A DNA stretch of 64,000 nucleotides from CAKZML01 sp963823435 (GCA_963823435.1 CAWGLN010000001.1:744001-808000), one strand, 5' to 3'. Shown: positions 52,456-61,884, numbered from the stretch's first letter. Numbers and translations are program-made. Notes: generated from the letters alone by a model not told the origin.

Positions 52456-53229
52456 TCAGTGCTGTTCGTACGCCAGGCTCAAATACACGATCGTCAAGGT
52501 CATGAAAATGAACGCCTGGAGAGGAATAACAAGGATATGGAAGATCGCCCAGGCCGTACCGGGAAGCCACTGGGCCCACCAGGGCAGCATGGCGATCAGA
52601 ATGAAAAGCATTTCAGCGGCGTACAGGTTGCCAAACAGTCGCAATGCAAGCGACACCGGCTTGGCGATCAGTTCCACCACGTTCAGAATAATATTGAAGG
52701 GCACCAGCAGCGGGAAAGAGCCAAACGGATGGAACAGCAGTTCCTTGATGTAGCCTTTAACACCCTTGCCCTTGATGCTGTAGATAATAATCAGGGCCAG
52801 GACCGACAGGGACAGACCGAAAGTGGCATTCATGTCGGCCGAGGGTACGATGCGCTGATAGTGGATGCCCATGGTGCTCGCAAGCCATGGCAGCAAATCC
52901 ACCGGGATCAAATCCAGCAGATTCCAGAGCAGGACCCAGAAGAAAACTGTCAGGGCCAGGGGCGCTACGAAGCCTTTTGGTCCGTGAAAGCCCTCACTTA
53001 CGGACCTGTCCACGAAATCGACCATGAGTTCAACGAAATTCTGTAGCTTGCCCGGCTCAGCGGCAGTCACCCTGCGGGCGCCAAGATAAAACAGGGTCAG
53101 GAATATAAGCCCGGTCACCCATGACCAGAACAGGGTATCCAGGTGGAACGTCCAGAAGCCTTCGCCCGTTGAAAGGTGCGTAAGGTGATGCGTAACGTAT
53201 TCTGTGGGTGACTGGGATGCGCTTGCCAT
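52456..53229 (-). CDS. atpB: ATP synthase a subunit
   Basis: A 257-residue membrane stator with the proton channel. The conserved Arg helix is LIAKPVSLALRLFGNLYAAEMLF, and the last helix holds FIFMTLTIVYLSLAYE. Five to six membrane segments. Four bases from atpI. Confidence 0.95.
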   Translation of the reverse strand: MASASQSPTEYVTHHLTHLSTGEGFWTFHLDTLFWSWVTGLIFLTLFYLGARRVTAAEPGKLQNFVELMVDFVDRSVSEGFHGPKGFVAPLALTVFFWVLLWNLLDLIPVDLLPWLASTMGIHYQRIVPSADMNATFGLSLSVLALIIIYSIKGKGVKGYIKELLFHPFGSFPLLVPFNIILNVVELIAKPVSLALRLFGNLYAAEMLFILIAMLPWWAQWLPGTAWAIFHILVIPLQAFIFMTLTIVYLSLAYEQH

Positions 53230-53232
53230 GTC

Positions 53233-53625
53233 CTACCTACCGAAACCTGCTGGATCCAACCGAGTAAAAATCAATGCGAACCAGTACACCGCCAAGGTGG
53301 CGATAAACGTGCTTATCAGCGGGAGAAACAAGTGGGCCAGGTACTTCGCCGCCAGCGCAAAGAACACCGCCGCCAGTACCAGTTTCAAGGCTTCCGCCCT
53401 GAAGAACGCCGAAACCGCTCCCCGTGGATCTGCACTGGCGTCCACCGAGAACATCTTGATTGCGAAATACAGGCTCAATAGAACGCTGATTCCGCCTCCC
53501 AAAGCTGCCCCTATTCCTGCCTGGACCGTGGACAACAGAGTCCAGAGGCCGGCACAAACCAGGGCCACAACCGCCTGCCAGACAATGATCTTCCCGGGCG
53601 TGGTTTTGACCGGAAAACCCATCAT
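53233..53625 (-). CDS. atpI: ATP synthase assembly protein I
   Basis: About 130 residues with four hydrophobic helices and the family glycine-rich segment TVQAGIGAALGGGISVL. It assists c-ring assembly or Mg transport. The ATG at 53625 fits homologue length; the frame is open to 53697. First gene of the atp operon, after parB on the same strand. Confidence 0.85.
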   Translation of the reverse strand: MMGFPVKTTPGKIIVWQAVVALVCAGLWTLLSTVQAGIGAALGGGISVLLSLYFAIKMFSVDASADPRGAVSAFFRAEALKLVLAAVFFALAAKYLAHLFLPLISTFIATLAVYWFALIFTRLDPAGFGR

Positions 53626-53748
53626 CAAGAATGCCTGTTGCTGAAAGCCGCGGAAGTATAAAGGTTGAACGGCTTTCCCGCAACGCAAAATCCCCAAAAA
53701 AGCCTGTAATAAGGCCTGGATAGGTTGTTTTACCTAGGCCGCCCCGGG

Positions 53749-54627
53749 CTAGCGGAAATGCCCGAGAATACCTTCGAGTTCGTCCAGGCTGTTGTAGGCA
53801 ATAACCAGCTTGCCCTTGCCTCCGGCCGAACTCTGAATCTGTACCTTGGCCCCCAGTTTATCTCCAAGCTCCCCTTCCAGGGCCCGGATATCCGGGTCTT
53901 GCGCCGGCTTTGCCGGTTTCGCCGGCTGAGGCTTGAGCATGCGCCTGACCATGGCCTCGGTTTCGCGTACCGACAGCCCCTTGCTGGCGACGGCGGTTGC
54001 AGCCTCCACCTGTTGCCGGGCGGTGGGCAGACCCAGCAAGGCACGGGCGTGGCCCATTTCCAGCTTGCGCGCCTCCATCATGGTCTTGACGTCATCGGCA
54101 AGCTCCAGCAAGCGCAGCAGATTGCTGACCGCGGCGCGGGAACGACCCACGGCATCGGCAGCTTGTTGGTGAGTCATCTCGAACTCGGTAATCAGGCGCG
54201 CCAGTGCAGCGGCTTCTTCCAGCGGATTCAGATTCTCGCGCTGGATGTTCTCAATCAGGGCCATCGCCACCGCGGCAGCATCGGGCACATCACGGATAAC
54301 CGCCGGAATCTCCTGCAAACCCGCCAGTTGGGCCGCTCGCCAGCGCCGCTCACCGGCAATGATCTCGTATCTGCGAGGCTGGCCTGCCTGGGCGGCCAGC
54401 GGCCTGACCACGATCGGCTGCACCACACCCTGGGCGCGGATGGAGTCCGCCAGGTCCTGCAGGCTTTCCGAGCGCATATCATGTCGGGGCTGAAATTGAC
54501 CGCGCTGCAGCAAGTCTATGGCCAGGTGGCGCAGTTCGCCGCCATCGGCAGGACCCTGGGAACCCCGGGAACTGGTACCGAGCAGCGCATCCAGTCCGCG
54601 CCCGAGAGTTTTGCGTTTACCCACCAT
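53749..54627 (-). CDS. parB: Chromosome partitioning protein ParB
   Basis: A 292-residue centromere-binding protein and CTPase. It opens with the ParA-interacting KRKTLGRGLDALLG, then has the GERRWRAAQLAGL clamp motif, the HTH (EMTHQQAADAVGRSRAAVSNLLRLL) and a C-terminal dimer domain after a Pro-rich linker. It pairs with parA upstream. I did not find a parS-like TGTTTCACGTGAAACA in the window. Confidence 0.95.
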   Translation of the reverse strand: MVGKRKTLGRGLDALLGTSSRGSQGPADGGELRHLAIDLLQRGQFQPRHDMRSESLQDLADSIRAQGVVQPIVVRPLAAQAGQPRRYEIIAGERRWRAAQLAGLQEIPAVIRDVPDAAAVAMALIENIQRENLNPLEEAAALARLITEFEMTHQQAADAVGRSRAAVSNLLRLLELADDVKTMMEARKLEMGHARALLGLPTARQQVEAATAVASKGLSVRETEAMVRRMLKPQPAKPAKPAQDPDIRALEGELGDKLGAKVQIQSSAGGKGKLVIAYNSLDELEGILGHFR

Positions 54628-54668
54628 GCGTTATCTCAATCTTTCGTTTCGATGTCGTGGACATTCTA

Positions 54669-55457
54669 TCAGGCCGTGGCGGTGCGCTGGACGTCCTCCT
54701 GGCGACGGATAATTTCACCCGCCAGTGCCAGGTAGGCCAGGGCGCCCCGGGAGCTCTTGTCGTGATACAGGGCCGGCATGCCGAAACTGGGCGCCTCGGC
54801 GAGGCGCACGTTGCGCGGTATGACCGTGCGATAAACCTTGTCTCCAAAATGCAGGATCAACTGACCTGACACCTCGTTGGCCAGGTTATTGCGGGGATCA
54901 AACATGGTCCTGAGCAATCCCATCAGCTCAATACGCGGATTCACTGCAGCCCGGATCTGGTCAATGGTGTTGATCAGTGACGACAGGCCTTCCAGTGCGT
55001 AGTACTCGCACTGCATGGGAATCAGCACGCCGGTGGCCGCCGTCAGCGCATTCACCGTCAGCATGTTAATGGACGGGGGGCAGTCAATCAGGATGTAGTC
55101 AAACTGGTCTTCGATCTCGGTCAGGGCCTTGCGCAACCTCATTTCCCGGCCAATTTCGTTCAGCAACTGCACTTCGGCGGTAGTCAGGTCCGCATTCCCG
55201 GGAATCAGCCAGAACTTGGCCTCGTCCAGGTGCAGCATGGCCTCCGAGGCGCTGGCATCACCGAGCAGGACATCGCAGGACGTGACTTCCAGGTCGCTCT
55301 TGTTCACTCCGCAACCCATGGTGGCGTTGCCCTGGGGGTCAAGATCAACGAGCAGGATACGACGCCTGGTCGCCGCCAGGGAGGCCGCCAGGTTCACGGC
55401 GGTCGTCGTCTTGCCGACCCCGCCTTTCTGATTTGCTACCGCGATAATGTTGGCCAT
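54669..55457 (-). CDS. parA: Chromosome partitioning ATPase ParA (Soj)
   Basis: A 262-residue deviant-Walker ATPase: ANQKGGVGKTTTAVNLAASL at the start, LVDLDPQGNATMG, DYILIDCPPSINMLTVNAL and the late KVYRTVIPRNVRLAEAPSFG. It drives chromosome segregation with ParB. Between rsmG and parB in the usual order. Confidence 0.95.
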   Translation of the reverse strand: MANIIAVANQKGGVGKTTTAVNLAASLAATRRRILLVDLDPQGNATMGCGVNKSDLEVTSCDVLLGDASASEAMLHLDEAKFWLIPGNADLTTAEVQLLNEIGREMRLRKALTEIEDQFDYILIDCPPSINMLTVNALTAATGVLIPMQCEYYALEGLSSLINTIDQIRAAVNPRIELMGLLRTMFDPRNNLANEVSGQLILHFGDKVYRTVIPRNVRLAEAPSFGMPALYHDKSSRGALAYLALAGEIIRRQEDVQRTATA

Positions 55458-55468
55458 TTTTGAATACT

Positions 55469-56110
55469 CTAACGTCTGGTGCAGACCACCAGGTGGCGAT
55501 CACCTTCTACCCCCGGCGGTTTCAACGCCAGGATTTCATCCACCGTCCACCGATCATCCGGTTGTTCCAGTGCAGCCAGTTCAGCCTCGGGAAACTGCCC
55601 CTTCATCGCCAGCAGACGTCCTCCGGGACGCACCAGGTGGGCCGATAAACCCATCAACAGACCCAGGGCCCCGACAGCACGGCTGACCACGGTATCAAAG
55701 CCATGATCCGGACGGTAGTTTTCCGCACGGGACTGCACGACCTGGACCTTCTCCAAACCCAGGCGACTGGCAATGTGGCGAAGGAATCGGCACTTCTTGG
55801 CCGAGGAATCCATCAAGCAAACCTCGTAATCCGGTCGCAGCACAGCCAGGGGTATACCCGGCAATCCCGCGCCGGTTCCCAGGTCCAGCACCCTTGGGCC
55901 AAGTACATGCGGGAGCACCGTCAGGCTATCCAGCAAGTGCAAGGGAACCATCTGCACCGGTTCGCGAATCGCTGTCAGGTTATACGCACGACCCCAGCGA
56001 GCCATCTCCTGGATGTAATCCAGCAGTTGGCCGGCCTGGTCTTGATCAAGTTCAATTTCAAGTTCGCGCGCACCCTCAACGATGCGGGACATCAGGTCCA
56101 AGTCAGTCAT
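55469..56110 (-). CDS. rsmG: 16S rRNA (guanine527-N7)-methyltransferase
   Basis: A 213-residue SAM-dependent methyltransferase (GidB). The SAM site is VLDLGTGAGLPGIPLAVL, followed by MDSSAKKCRFLRHIASRLGL and the catalytic-region VVSRAVGAL. Eleven bases before parA. In many gammaproteobacteria mnmG would lie just upstream; here the prp genes do instead. Confidence 0.94.
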   Translation of the reverse strand: MTDLDLMSRIVEGARELEIELDQDQAGQLLDYIQEMARWGRAYNLTAIREPVQMVPLHLLDSLTVLPHVLGPRVLDLGTGAGLPGIPLAVLRPDYEVCLMDSSAKKCRFLRHIASRLGLEKVQVVQSRAENYRPDHGFDTVVSRAVGALGLLMGLSAHLVRPGGRLLAMKGQFPEAELAALEQPDDRWTVDEILALKPPGVEGDRHLVVCTRR

Positions 56111-56169
56111 GTCTGCCCCCGGGGCGGCGGCGGTTTATAGCGCAGGGCGCGCATTCGCGCCCCGTCCCG

Positions 56170-57624
56170 TCAGCCCGCCTGTATCAGCAACGCCATGAAC
56201 TCATTTACCGGGGTGTTCTCCAGCCTGGTCTGATCTGCGCACAATGTGGTCAGGGCGCTGTACTGGCCCTCGGTCAGGCGATCCCGAATGCTGTCCTCGA
56301 ACTTGCTCACCAGCACCGGAATGCCTTCCTCGCGACGCTTGCGATGGCCGATCGGAAAATCTACGGCCACCCTTTCGCTGCTGCTGCCATCCTTGTAAAA
56401 GACCTGGACGGAGTTTCCAATAAAGCGCTTGTCGGGCGCGTAATAGTCGCGGGTAAAACCTTCATTTTCCCGAACTTCCATGCGCTCGCGCAGGGCGTCA
56501 ATGCGTGGGTCCGAGGCTACGTCATTCTCGTAGTCAGCCGCGGTCAGGCGTCCAAAGATAAGCGGAACAGCCGTCATATACTGGATGCAGTGATCACGGT
56601 CAGCCGGGTTATCCAGGGGCCCCGTCTTGTCTATGATGCGCACGCCCGGCTCCTGGGTTTCGATCACTACTTTCTCGATCTCGTCCAGCCGGTCCCTGAC
56701 CTCCGGATGCAGCGTCATCGCCGCTTCCACCGCGGTCTGGCTATGGAATTCCGCCGGGAAGGAGATCTTGAACAGCACATTCTCCATCACATAACTTCCA
56801 AAACCCTGGGGGAAGGTGAAGGGCTTGCCCTTGAACAATACGTCGAAGAAACCCCACTTGGGTGCGGACAAGGCCGAGGGATAGCCCATCTCGCCCGTCA
56901 TGGCGATCAGCGCATGGCGAACACCGCGACTGGTGGCGTCACCTGCCGCCCAACTCTTCCTGGAACCCGTATTCGGGGCGTGCCGATAGGTACGCAACGC
57001 ACCGCCATCAATCCAGGCATTGGACACGGCGTTAATGACTTGTTCACGACTACCGCCCAGCATGCCGGTCACGACCGCGGTGGTGGCTATCCGTACCAGC
57101 AACACGTGATCCAGACCCACCCGGTTGAAACTGTTCTCCAGCGCCAGTACGCCCTGGATTTCATGGGCCTTGATCATGGCCACCAGCACGTCGCGCACGC
57201 TCAACGGCGGCTTGCCCTCGGCCTGGTTCTTCCGGCTGAGATAGTCGGCCACGGCCAGGATGCCGCCCAGGTTGTCGGAAGGATGGCCCCACTCGGCGGC
57301 CAGCCAGGTGTCATTGAAATCCAGCCATCGAATCATGGCGCCAATATTGAATGCTCCCTGCACGGGATCCAGCACGTAGGACGTGCCGGGGACACGCGAG
57401 CCACCGGCCATGGTGGCTCCGGGCACTACCGGGCCAAGCAGCTTGGTGCAGGCAGGGTAGTTCAAGGCCTGGAAACCGCAGGCCAGGGTATCCATGAGGC
57501 AATAGCGCGCCGTACTCAACGCCAGCTCGCTGTCGATCTGGACATCGGTCACATAGTCGGCAATGTCCTGCAAAACCTTGTCCGGATCGGGACGACGGGT
57601 GGATTTGGCGTCAAAGTGAGACAT
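56170..57624 (-). CDS. prpD: 2-methylcitrate dehydratase
   Basis: A 484-residue MmgE/PrpD-family enzyme that dehydrates 2-methylcitrate in propionate breakdown. Family features: MDTLACGFQALNYPACTKLLGP, FNIGAMIRWLDFNDTWLAAEWGHPSDN, AAGDATSRGVRHALIAM, and NPADRDHCIQYMTAVPLIFG. The prp setting supports methylcitrate specificity. A terminator-like hairpin lies between it and prpC, with its ribosome-binding AGGAGC just after the T-run. Confidence 0.93.
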   Translation of the reverse strand: MSHFDAKSTRRPDPDKVLQDIADYVTDVQIDSELALSTARYCLMDTLACGFQALNYPACTKLLGPVVPGATMAGGSRVPGTSYVLDPVQGAFNIGAMIRWLDFNDTWLAAEWGHPSDNLGGILAVADYLSRKNQAEGKPPLSVRDVLVAMIKAHEIQGVLALENSFNRVGLDHVLLVRIATTAVVTGMLGGSREQVINAVSNAWIDGGALRTYRHAPNTGSRKSWAAGDATSRGVRHALIAMTGEMGYPSALSAPKWGFFDVLFKGKPFTFPQGFGSYVMENVLFKISFPAEFHSQTAVEAAMTLHPEVRDRLDEIEKVVIETQEPGVRIIDKTGPLDNPADRDHCIQYMTAVPLIFGRLTAADYENDVASDPRIDALRERMEVRENEGFTRDYYAPDKRFIGNSVQVFYKDGSSSERVAVDFPIGHRKRREEGIPVLVSKFEDSIRDRLTEGQYSALTTLCADQTRLENTPVNEFMALLIQAG

Positions 57625-57634
57625 GAAAGCTCCT

Positions 57635-57671
57635 AAAAAATATAGCCGCGGCGAATACCCTTCGCCGCGGC
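57635..57671 (-). terminator. Terminator-like hairpin between prpC and prpD
   Basis: On the minus strand GCCGCGGCGAA pairs with TTCGCCGCGGC (11 base pairs, 5-base loop), followed by a T-run at 57640-57635 immediately before the prpD Shine-Dalgarno. The form is a strong intrinsic terminator, yet it lies inside the prpBCD operon, so it likely sets the prpD level or marks mRNA processing. Confidence 0.7.
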
Positions 57672-57687
57672 AATCAGTGTTGTTTCC

Positions 57688-58815
57688 TCAGCTACGGTCA
57701 GCGATGTCCGTCCATTTCTGCAGACTGGGCCCAATGTAGTCGGCGGCCGGCCGAATCAGGCGATTGTCAGCACGCTGCTCCATGATGTGCGCCGACCAGC
57801 CGGTGATACGCGAGCATACAAATATCGGCGTGAACAGGTAGGTGGGAATGTTCATGAAATGATAGCAGCTGGCGGAGAAGAAATCGGCGTTGGCAAACAG
57901 CTTCTTCTGCTCCCACATGACACGCTCGATGGTCTCCGAAACATCGTATATCCAGGTATCGCCAACTTCCTCCGACAGACGCTTGGACATGCGCTTGTTA
58001 TAGGCGTTGCGGGGATCAGAAACCGTATATACACGATGACCAAAACCCATGATCTTGTCCTTGCGCTCCAGCATACCCAGGACGCCTTTCTCGGCTTCTT
58101 CGGGGCTGCGGAATTTATTGATCAACTCCATGGCAGCTTCGTTAGCTCCACCATGCAATGGGCCACGCAAGGCGCCGATGGCGCCGGTGACCGCGGAATG
58201 GAAGTCCGATAGCGTGCCGGTGATGACACGCGCGGTGAAGGTGGACGCATTGAACTCGTGCTCCGCATACAGGATTAACGAAGTATCCAGGGTGCGCCGG
58301 TGCAGTTCGCTGGGAGCTTTGTCGTGCAGCATGTGCAGGAAGTGACCCGCCACGGTGTCGTCATCGGTCTCGGTATCAATACGCACACCATCGGTGTGAA
58401 AACGATGCCAGTAAATAATAATGGACGGAAATACGGCAAGCAGCCTGTCCGCCTCATTCAGTTGATCAGCAAAACTGCCCTCCGGCTCCAGGTTGCCCAG
58501 GAAGGAGCAACCCGTGCGCATGACATCCATGGGGTGGGCCGTCGCGGGGATGGCCTCCAGCACCTTTTTCAGCTCCGGCGGCAGGCCACGCAGACCCTTC
58601 AAACGCTTGATGTAGGCCGCAAGCTCTTTCTTGGTCGGCAGCTTGCCATAGTGCAGGAGGTACGCGGTCTCTTCAAAGGTCCCCTTGCTCGCAAGATCGG
58701 TAATATCGTAACCACGGTAAGTCAGCCCCGCGCCTTCCTTCCCGACCGTGGCAATAGAGGATGCACCTGCAACGACCCCTGCCAGGCCGCCGGCTTTTTT
58801 TTGCTTGTCACTCAT
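57688..58815 (-). CDS. prpC: 2-methylcitrate synthase
   Basis: A 375-residue citrate-synthase-family enzyme joining propionyl-CoA and oxaloacetate. Catalytic His lie in LHGGANEAAM and GFGHRVYTVSDPRN, and the catalytic Asp in ANADFFSASCYH. The N-terminal GLAGVVAGASSIATVGKEG is typical of PrpC. The Met at 58815 follows GGAGATC; the frame is open upstream without conservation. Between prpB and prpD. Confidence 0.93.
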   Translation of the reverse strand: MSDKQKKAGGLAGVVAGASSIATVGKEGAGLTYRGYDITDLASKGTFEETAYLLHYGKLPTKKELAAYIKRLKGLRGLPPELKKVLEAIPATAHPMDVMRTGCSFLGNLEPEGSFADQLNEADRLLAVFPSIIIYWHRFHTDGVRIDTETDDDTVAGHFLHMLHDKAPSELHRRTLDTSLILYAEHEFNASTFTARVITGTLSDFHSAVTGAIGALRGPLHGGANEAAMELINKFRSPEEAEKGVLGMLERKDKIMGFGHRVYTVSDPRNAYNKRMSKRLSEEVGDTWIYDVSETIERVMWEQKKLFANADFFSASCYHFMNIPTYLFTPIFVCSRITGWSAHIMEQRADNRLIRPAADYIGPSLQKWTDIADRS

Positions 58816-58870
58816 GGGCTGATCTCCTTTTGTTTTTCGTATTTCGTGTCGAATTTCCGGATATGCGGTC

Positions 58871-59761
58871 CTATTCCTTTCCCTGGGCGAACAGCTCGTC
58901 CAGCCTGGTTTCGTATTCGTGGTAGCGAAGCACTGCGTATAGCTCCGACCGGGTCTGCATACGGTGCAGCACATCCTTCTGCGTACCCTTGGTTCGAAGT
59001 TCCTGGTACACCATCAGGGCCGCCGCACTCATCGCCCGGAAAGCGCTGAGCGGATACAGCGCCAGGGACACGCCTGCGTCACCCAGGTCCTCAAGCGTAA
59101 ACATGGGAGTCTTGCCAAATTCGGTGATGTTGGCCAGCACCGGCACTTTCACCTGGGTGGTGAATTCGCGGTACTCGTCCAGGCTGCCCAGGGCCTCGGC
59201 AAAAATCATGTCGGCGCCTGCTTCCACGTAGGCTGCCGCACGATCCAGCGCCGCCTGCTGCCCTTCAACGGCATGCGCATCGGTACGCGCCATGATCACA
59301 AAGTCGTCATCATGACGTCCGTCCACGCCGGCCTTGATGCGGTCCGACATTTCCTCCAGCGTGACCAGGGCCTTGCCCGGGCGATGACCGCAACGCTTGG
59401 CTTGCACCTGGTCCTCAAGGTGGCAACCCGCCGCGCCGGCTCGAATCATTTCGGAGACGGTGCGTGAAATCATAAAGGCCTGACCCCAGCCGGTGTCCGC
59501 GTCCACCAGCAAGGGCAGATCGGTGGCGCCGGTTATCCGGCGCACGTCCTCACAGACGTCATTGAGGGTGGTCAGTCCCAGGTCGGGCAGGCCGAAAGAG
59601 GCATTGGCAACACCGGCCCCTGAAAGGTATAGCGCGCGAAACCCGGCCTGTTGCGCCAGAAGCGCGGTATATGCGTTGATGGTACCCACCACCTGCAGGG
59701 GCCGCTCCTCAAGGACCGCGGCGCGAAAACGCGCGCCAGCCGAAGGTTTTCTAGCCATCAT
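58871..59761 (-). CDS. prpB: Methylisocitrate lyase
   Basis: About 296 residues of the PEP mutase/isocitrate lyase superfamily, splitting methylisocitrate to pyruvate and succinate. The catalytic KRCGHRPGKALV loop, LVDADTGWGQAF and HLEDQVQAKRCGH metal site, and MARTDAHAVEG are present. First gene of the operon; the start at 59761 (ATGATG) follows GAGGCGGGC. Confidence 0.94.
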   Translation of the reverse strand: MMARKPSAGARFRAAVLEERPLQVVGTINAYTALLAQQAGFRALYLSGAGVANASFGLPDLGLTTLNDVCEDVRRITGATDLPLLVDADTGWGQAFMISRTVSEMIRAGAAGCHLEDQVQAKRCGHRPGKALVTLEEMSDRIKAGVDGRHDDDFVIMARTDAHAVEGQQAALDRAAAYVEAGADMIFAEALGSLDEYREFTTQVKVPVLANITEFGKTPMFTLEDLGDAGVSLALYPLSAFRAMSAAALMVYQELRTKGTQKDVLHRMQTRSELYAVLRYHEYETRLDELFAQGKE

Positions 59762-59828
59762 GCCCGCCTCTATGTTTGTGTAATCAGTACCCACCCATCC
59801 CGTCCTGAGCTGCGGAGGTCCGGGGCCG

Positions 59829-59862
59829 AACAGTTTAGCATGCTGTCGTGCAGCATGCTGTT
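59829..59862. promoter_or_regulatory. Inverted repeat upstream of prpB
   Basis: GCATGCTG and CAGCATGC flank five bases, and outer AACAG and CTGTT extend the symmetry. It lies 68-100 bases before prpB, with no T-run, so an operator is more likely than a terminator. No PrpR-type regulator gene is in the window. Confidence 0.45.
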
Positions 59863-59944
59863 CAGACCTTGGTATATAGGTACAAAGCCGGCCGATGTTC
59901 GAGTTTGGCGGGGCAACAGGCGCCTGACAGCCCTGCCGGGAAGG

Positions 59945-60898
59945 TTATTTATCCGTGTGGTCCAGCCAGAATTCAAGACCCTGCACATTCAGACGCACGT
60001 CATCGTCCAGGATTTCATGCCTGAATTCCTGTGTTCCCTGGAAACCGGCGGCATCCAGGCGTTGGTCCAGGAAGGTGTACATCGCTTCCTGCATCACTTC
60101 CGTGCGCTGCGGCTGATCCCGGTGACGCCGGGCAAGCTCAACAAAGGCATCGAGACATTCATGCATGGCCCGGGCCAGTTCCGGGGTGGCGACAACCCGG
60201 CTGAAATGGGTCAGGAACAGGTAGCGAGGCCCAAGCGCCATAATCCGGTCTACCGCCTCATGCGCCGCCTCGGGATCAAAGTGCACCGGCGTGGTGGTGG
60301 GGAAAACAAAAGGTCCCGACGGGCCGTCCAGTTCCCGGTAGGAAATACCGAAGCTGTCACCGGTGAACACGCCCCCGGCCGAGACATCGGTCAGGCAATA
60401 GTGATGACGCGCATGACCCTCGGTAAACATGATCCCCAGCGGGCGGCCGGCAAGTTCCAGGACCTCGCCATCTTCCGGCACATGTATACGCTCGGCCGGA
60501 ATGGGGATGATGTCGCCGTACATACGCTCAAACGCCTCGTCACCGTACACGGCACGCGTACCTGCGATCAGTTTTTCCGGTTCGGCCATGTGACTCGCAC
60601 CGCGCGGGTGAACCACCGCGGTCGCGTTCGGCAGGGCCTGCATCAATGCTCCCGCCCCACCTGCATGGTCCAGGTGCACGTGAGTCACGAAAACGTAGTC
60701 CACCTGTTCAGGCAGGACACCGCGATCGGCCATCGCCCGCAATAATCCCGGCACCGAGTGCGTGGTGCCGGTATCGACAAAGGCGGCCCTGCCCCGGTGC
60801 AGGATCAAATGACTTGCGTCCAGCATGGGACGCACATACTCAACATCGATGGCGGTGATGCCGTGCTCGAAATCTACGCTGTAGGGCGCCTGCGGCAT
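59945..60898 (-). CDS. Metallo-beta-lactamase-fold hydrolase
   Basis: A 317-residue cytoplasmic protein with the zinc motif THVHLDHAGG (about 72-81), further His in EGHARHHYC and Asp in FTGDSFG, and a final His in LFLTHFS. The C-terminal 100 residues are helical and uncharacterised. It could be a glyoxalase II-like or thioesterase-like enzyme; the substrate is unknown. It is just upstream of prpB but separated by about 180 bases. Confidence 0.85.
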   Translation of the reverse strand: MPQAPYSVDFEHGITAIDVEYVRPMLDASHLILHRGRAAFVDTGTTHSVPGLLRAMADRGVLPEQVDYVFVTHVHLDHAGGAGALMQALPNATAVVHPRGASHMAEPEKLIAGTRAVYGDEAFERMYGDIIPIPAERIHVPEDGEVLELAGRPLGIMFTEGHARHHYCLTDVSAGGVFTGDSFGISYRELDGPSGPFVFPTTTPVHFDPEAAHEAVDRIMALGPRYLFLTHFSRVVATPELARAMHECLDAFVELARRHRDQPQRTEVMQEAMYTFLDQRLDAAGFQGTQEFRHEILDDDVRLNVQGLEFWLDHTDK

Positions 60899-61069
60899 GA
60901 GGGGACTCCAGGCTGAAAACGTCCATTGTAGCCTGCCTCAGCCGGCTTGCCGACAGCAGTCACCCGGATGCCGGGTGGGGTAGCTCGGGAATCGCGGCGG
61001 AAGGTGTGCGTATCCCGACGGGCGAAGGGAAACCCGGCAGGACCCTGCCGACCCACGGGCCAACAGGGT

Positions 61070-61152
61070 CAGCTATTGCGTGCGATCGGCGTCTTGAATC
61101 TGAATCTTCTCGCCAGCAATCTACGTCGTCCAGACTAAGTCAGCGGTTCCCT
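61070..61152. repeat. Dispersed element, copy D (half, degenerate)
   Basis: Read on the minus strand it starts AGGGAACCGCTGACTTAGTC and continues with AGATTCAGATTCAAGACGCCGATCGCACGCAATAGCTG in pieces, matching the left half of copies A-C. The other half is missing. Its end touches the stop codon of the cytochrome c gene (minus-strand TAG at 61151-61153). Confidence 0.7.
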
Positions 61153-61756
61153 AAAGCGCCGGAGTGAACAAACCTTTCTGGGAGGAATAGTAGGCAACGA
61201 TGGCCTTGATGTCTTCCTCGGACAGGGCCGCGGCAAACCCGGTCATGATCGGGTTCTTGCGGGTACCGTCGCGGTAATCGGCGAGAGCCCGTTCCAGGTA
61301 GCTGTGGTGCTGTCCCGCAAGATTCGGGTACATACCCATGGGGCTGATACCGCGTTCGCCATGACAGGCTGAGCAAGTGGCGATCTTGCCACTAACCGGA
61401 CCGGTAGCATCTTCCGTGCGCGGGGAGCCGAGGCTGGCCAGGTAGGCGGCGACATCCAGCAAGTCCTGGTCATTCAGGGTGGCGGCCTGCCCGGTCATGG
61501 TGGGGTGCGTGCGTTCGCCATTGATGTACCCTTTCAGGGCAGCCAGGATGTATTCCTCATTCTGCCCACCGATTTTCGGCACCTTGTACACCGGGTAGGC
61601 GTTCTTGTAATTGGGTATGAAGTGACAACCCTTGCAGGTATCGGCCAGATCGGCGCCACGAGCGACATCGCCCTCGGCCATGGCGGACATCGAAAACAGG
61701 GCCAACAACAGGGCAGCCATGTAGGAAATCGTCTTTGTTGAACGTTCAAAGCTCAT
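61151..61756 (-). CDS. Diheme cytochrome c (c4-like)
   Basis: A 201-residue exported protein: a signal peptide ending SMSAMA, then two class I cytochrome domains with CKGCH (about residue 41) and CSACH (about 127), each followed by a distal Met in PTMTGQA and PIMTGFA. It would carry electrons in the periplasm to a terminal oxidase or other partner. Its stop coincides with repeat copy D. Monocistronic as far as seen. Confidence 0.88.
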   Translation of the reverse strand: MSFERSTKTISYMAALLLALFSMSAMAEGDVARGADLADTCKGCHFIPNYKNAYPVYKVPKIGGQNEEYILAALKGYINGERTHPTMTGQAATLNDQDLLDVAAYLASLGSPRTEDATGPVSGKIATCSACHGERGISPMGMYPNLAGQHHSYLERALADYRDGTRKNPIMTGFAAALSEEDIKAIVAYYSSQKGLFTPAL

Positions 61757-61884
61757 GATGCGTAGGCTCCAGAGATTCAGGTCTCCATGCAGGACCGCGT
61801 ATGGTAATTATCCCACCTCAAAAATGCCAGCAAACGGACCGCCATGCCCAGGATGGGGTATCGGCGGCTTGCCGGTCGGTAAAA

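Noticed and set aside
53698..56169. parS or oriC signals near parAB and rsmG
   Set aside because: I found no TGTTTCACGTGAAACA-like site and no cluster of DnaA boxes in this stretch by eye.
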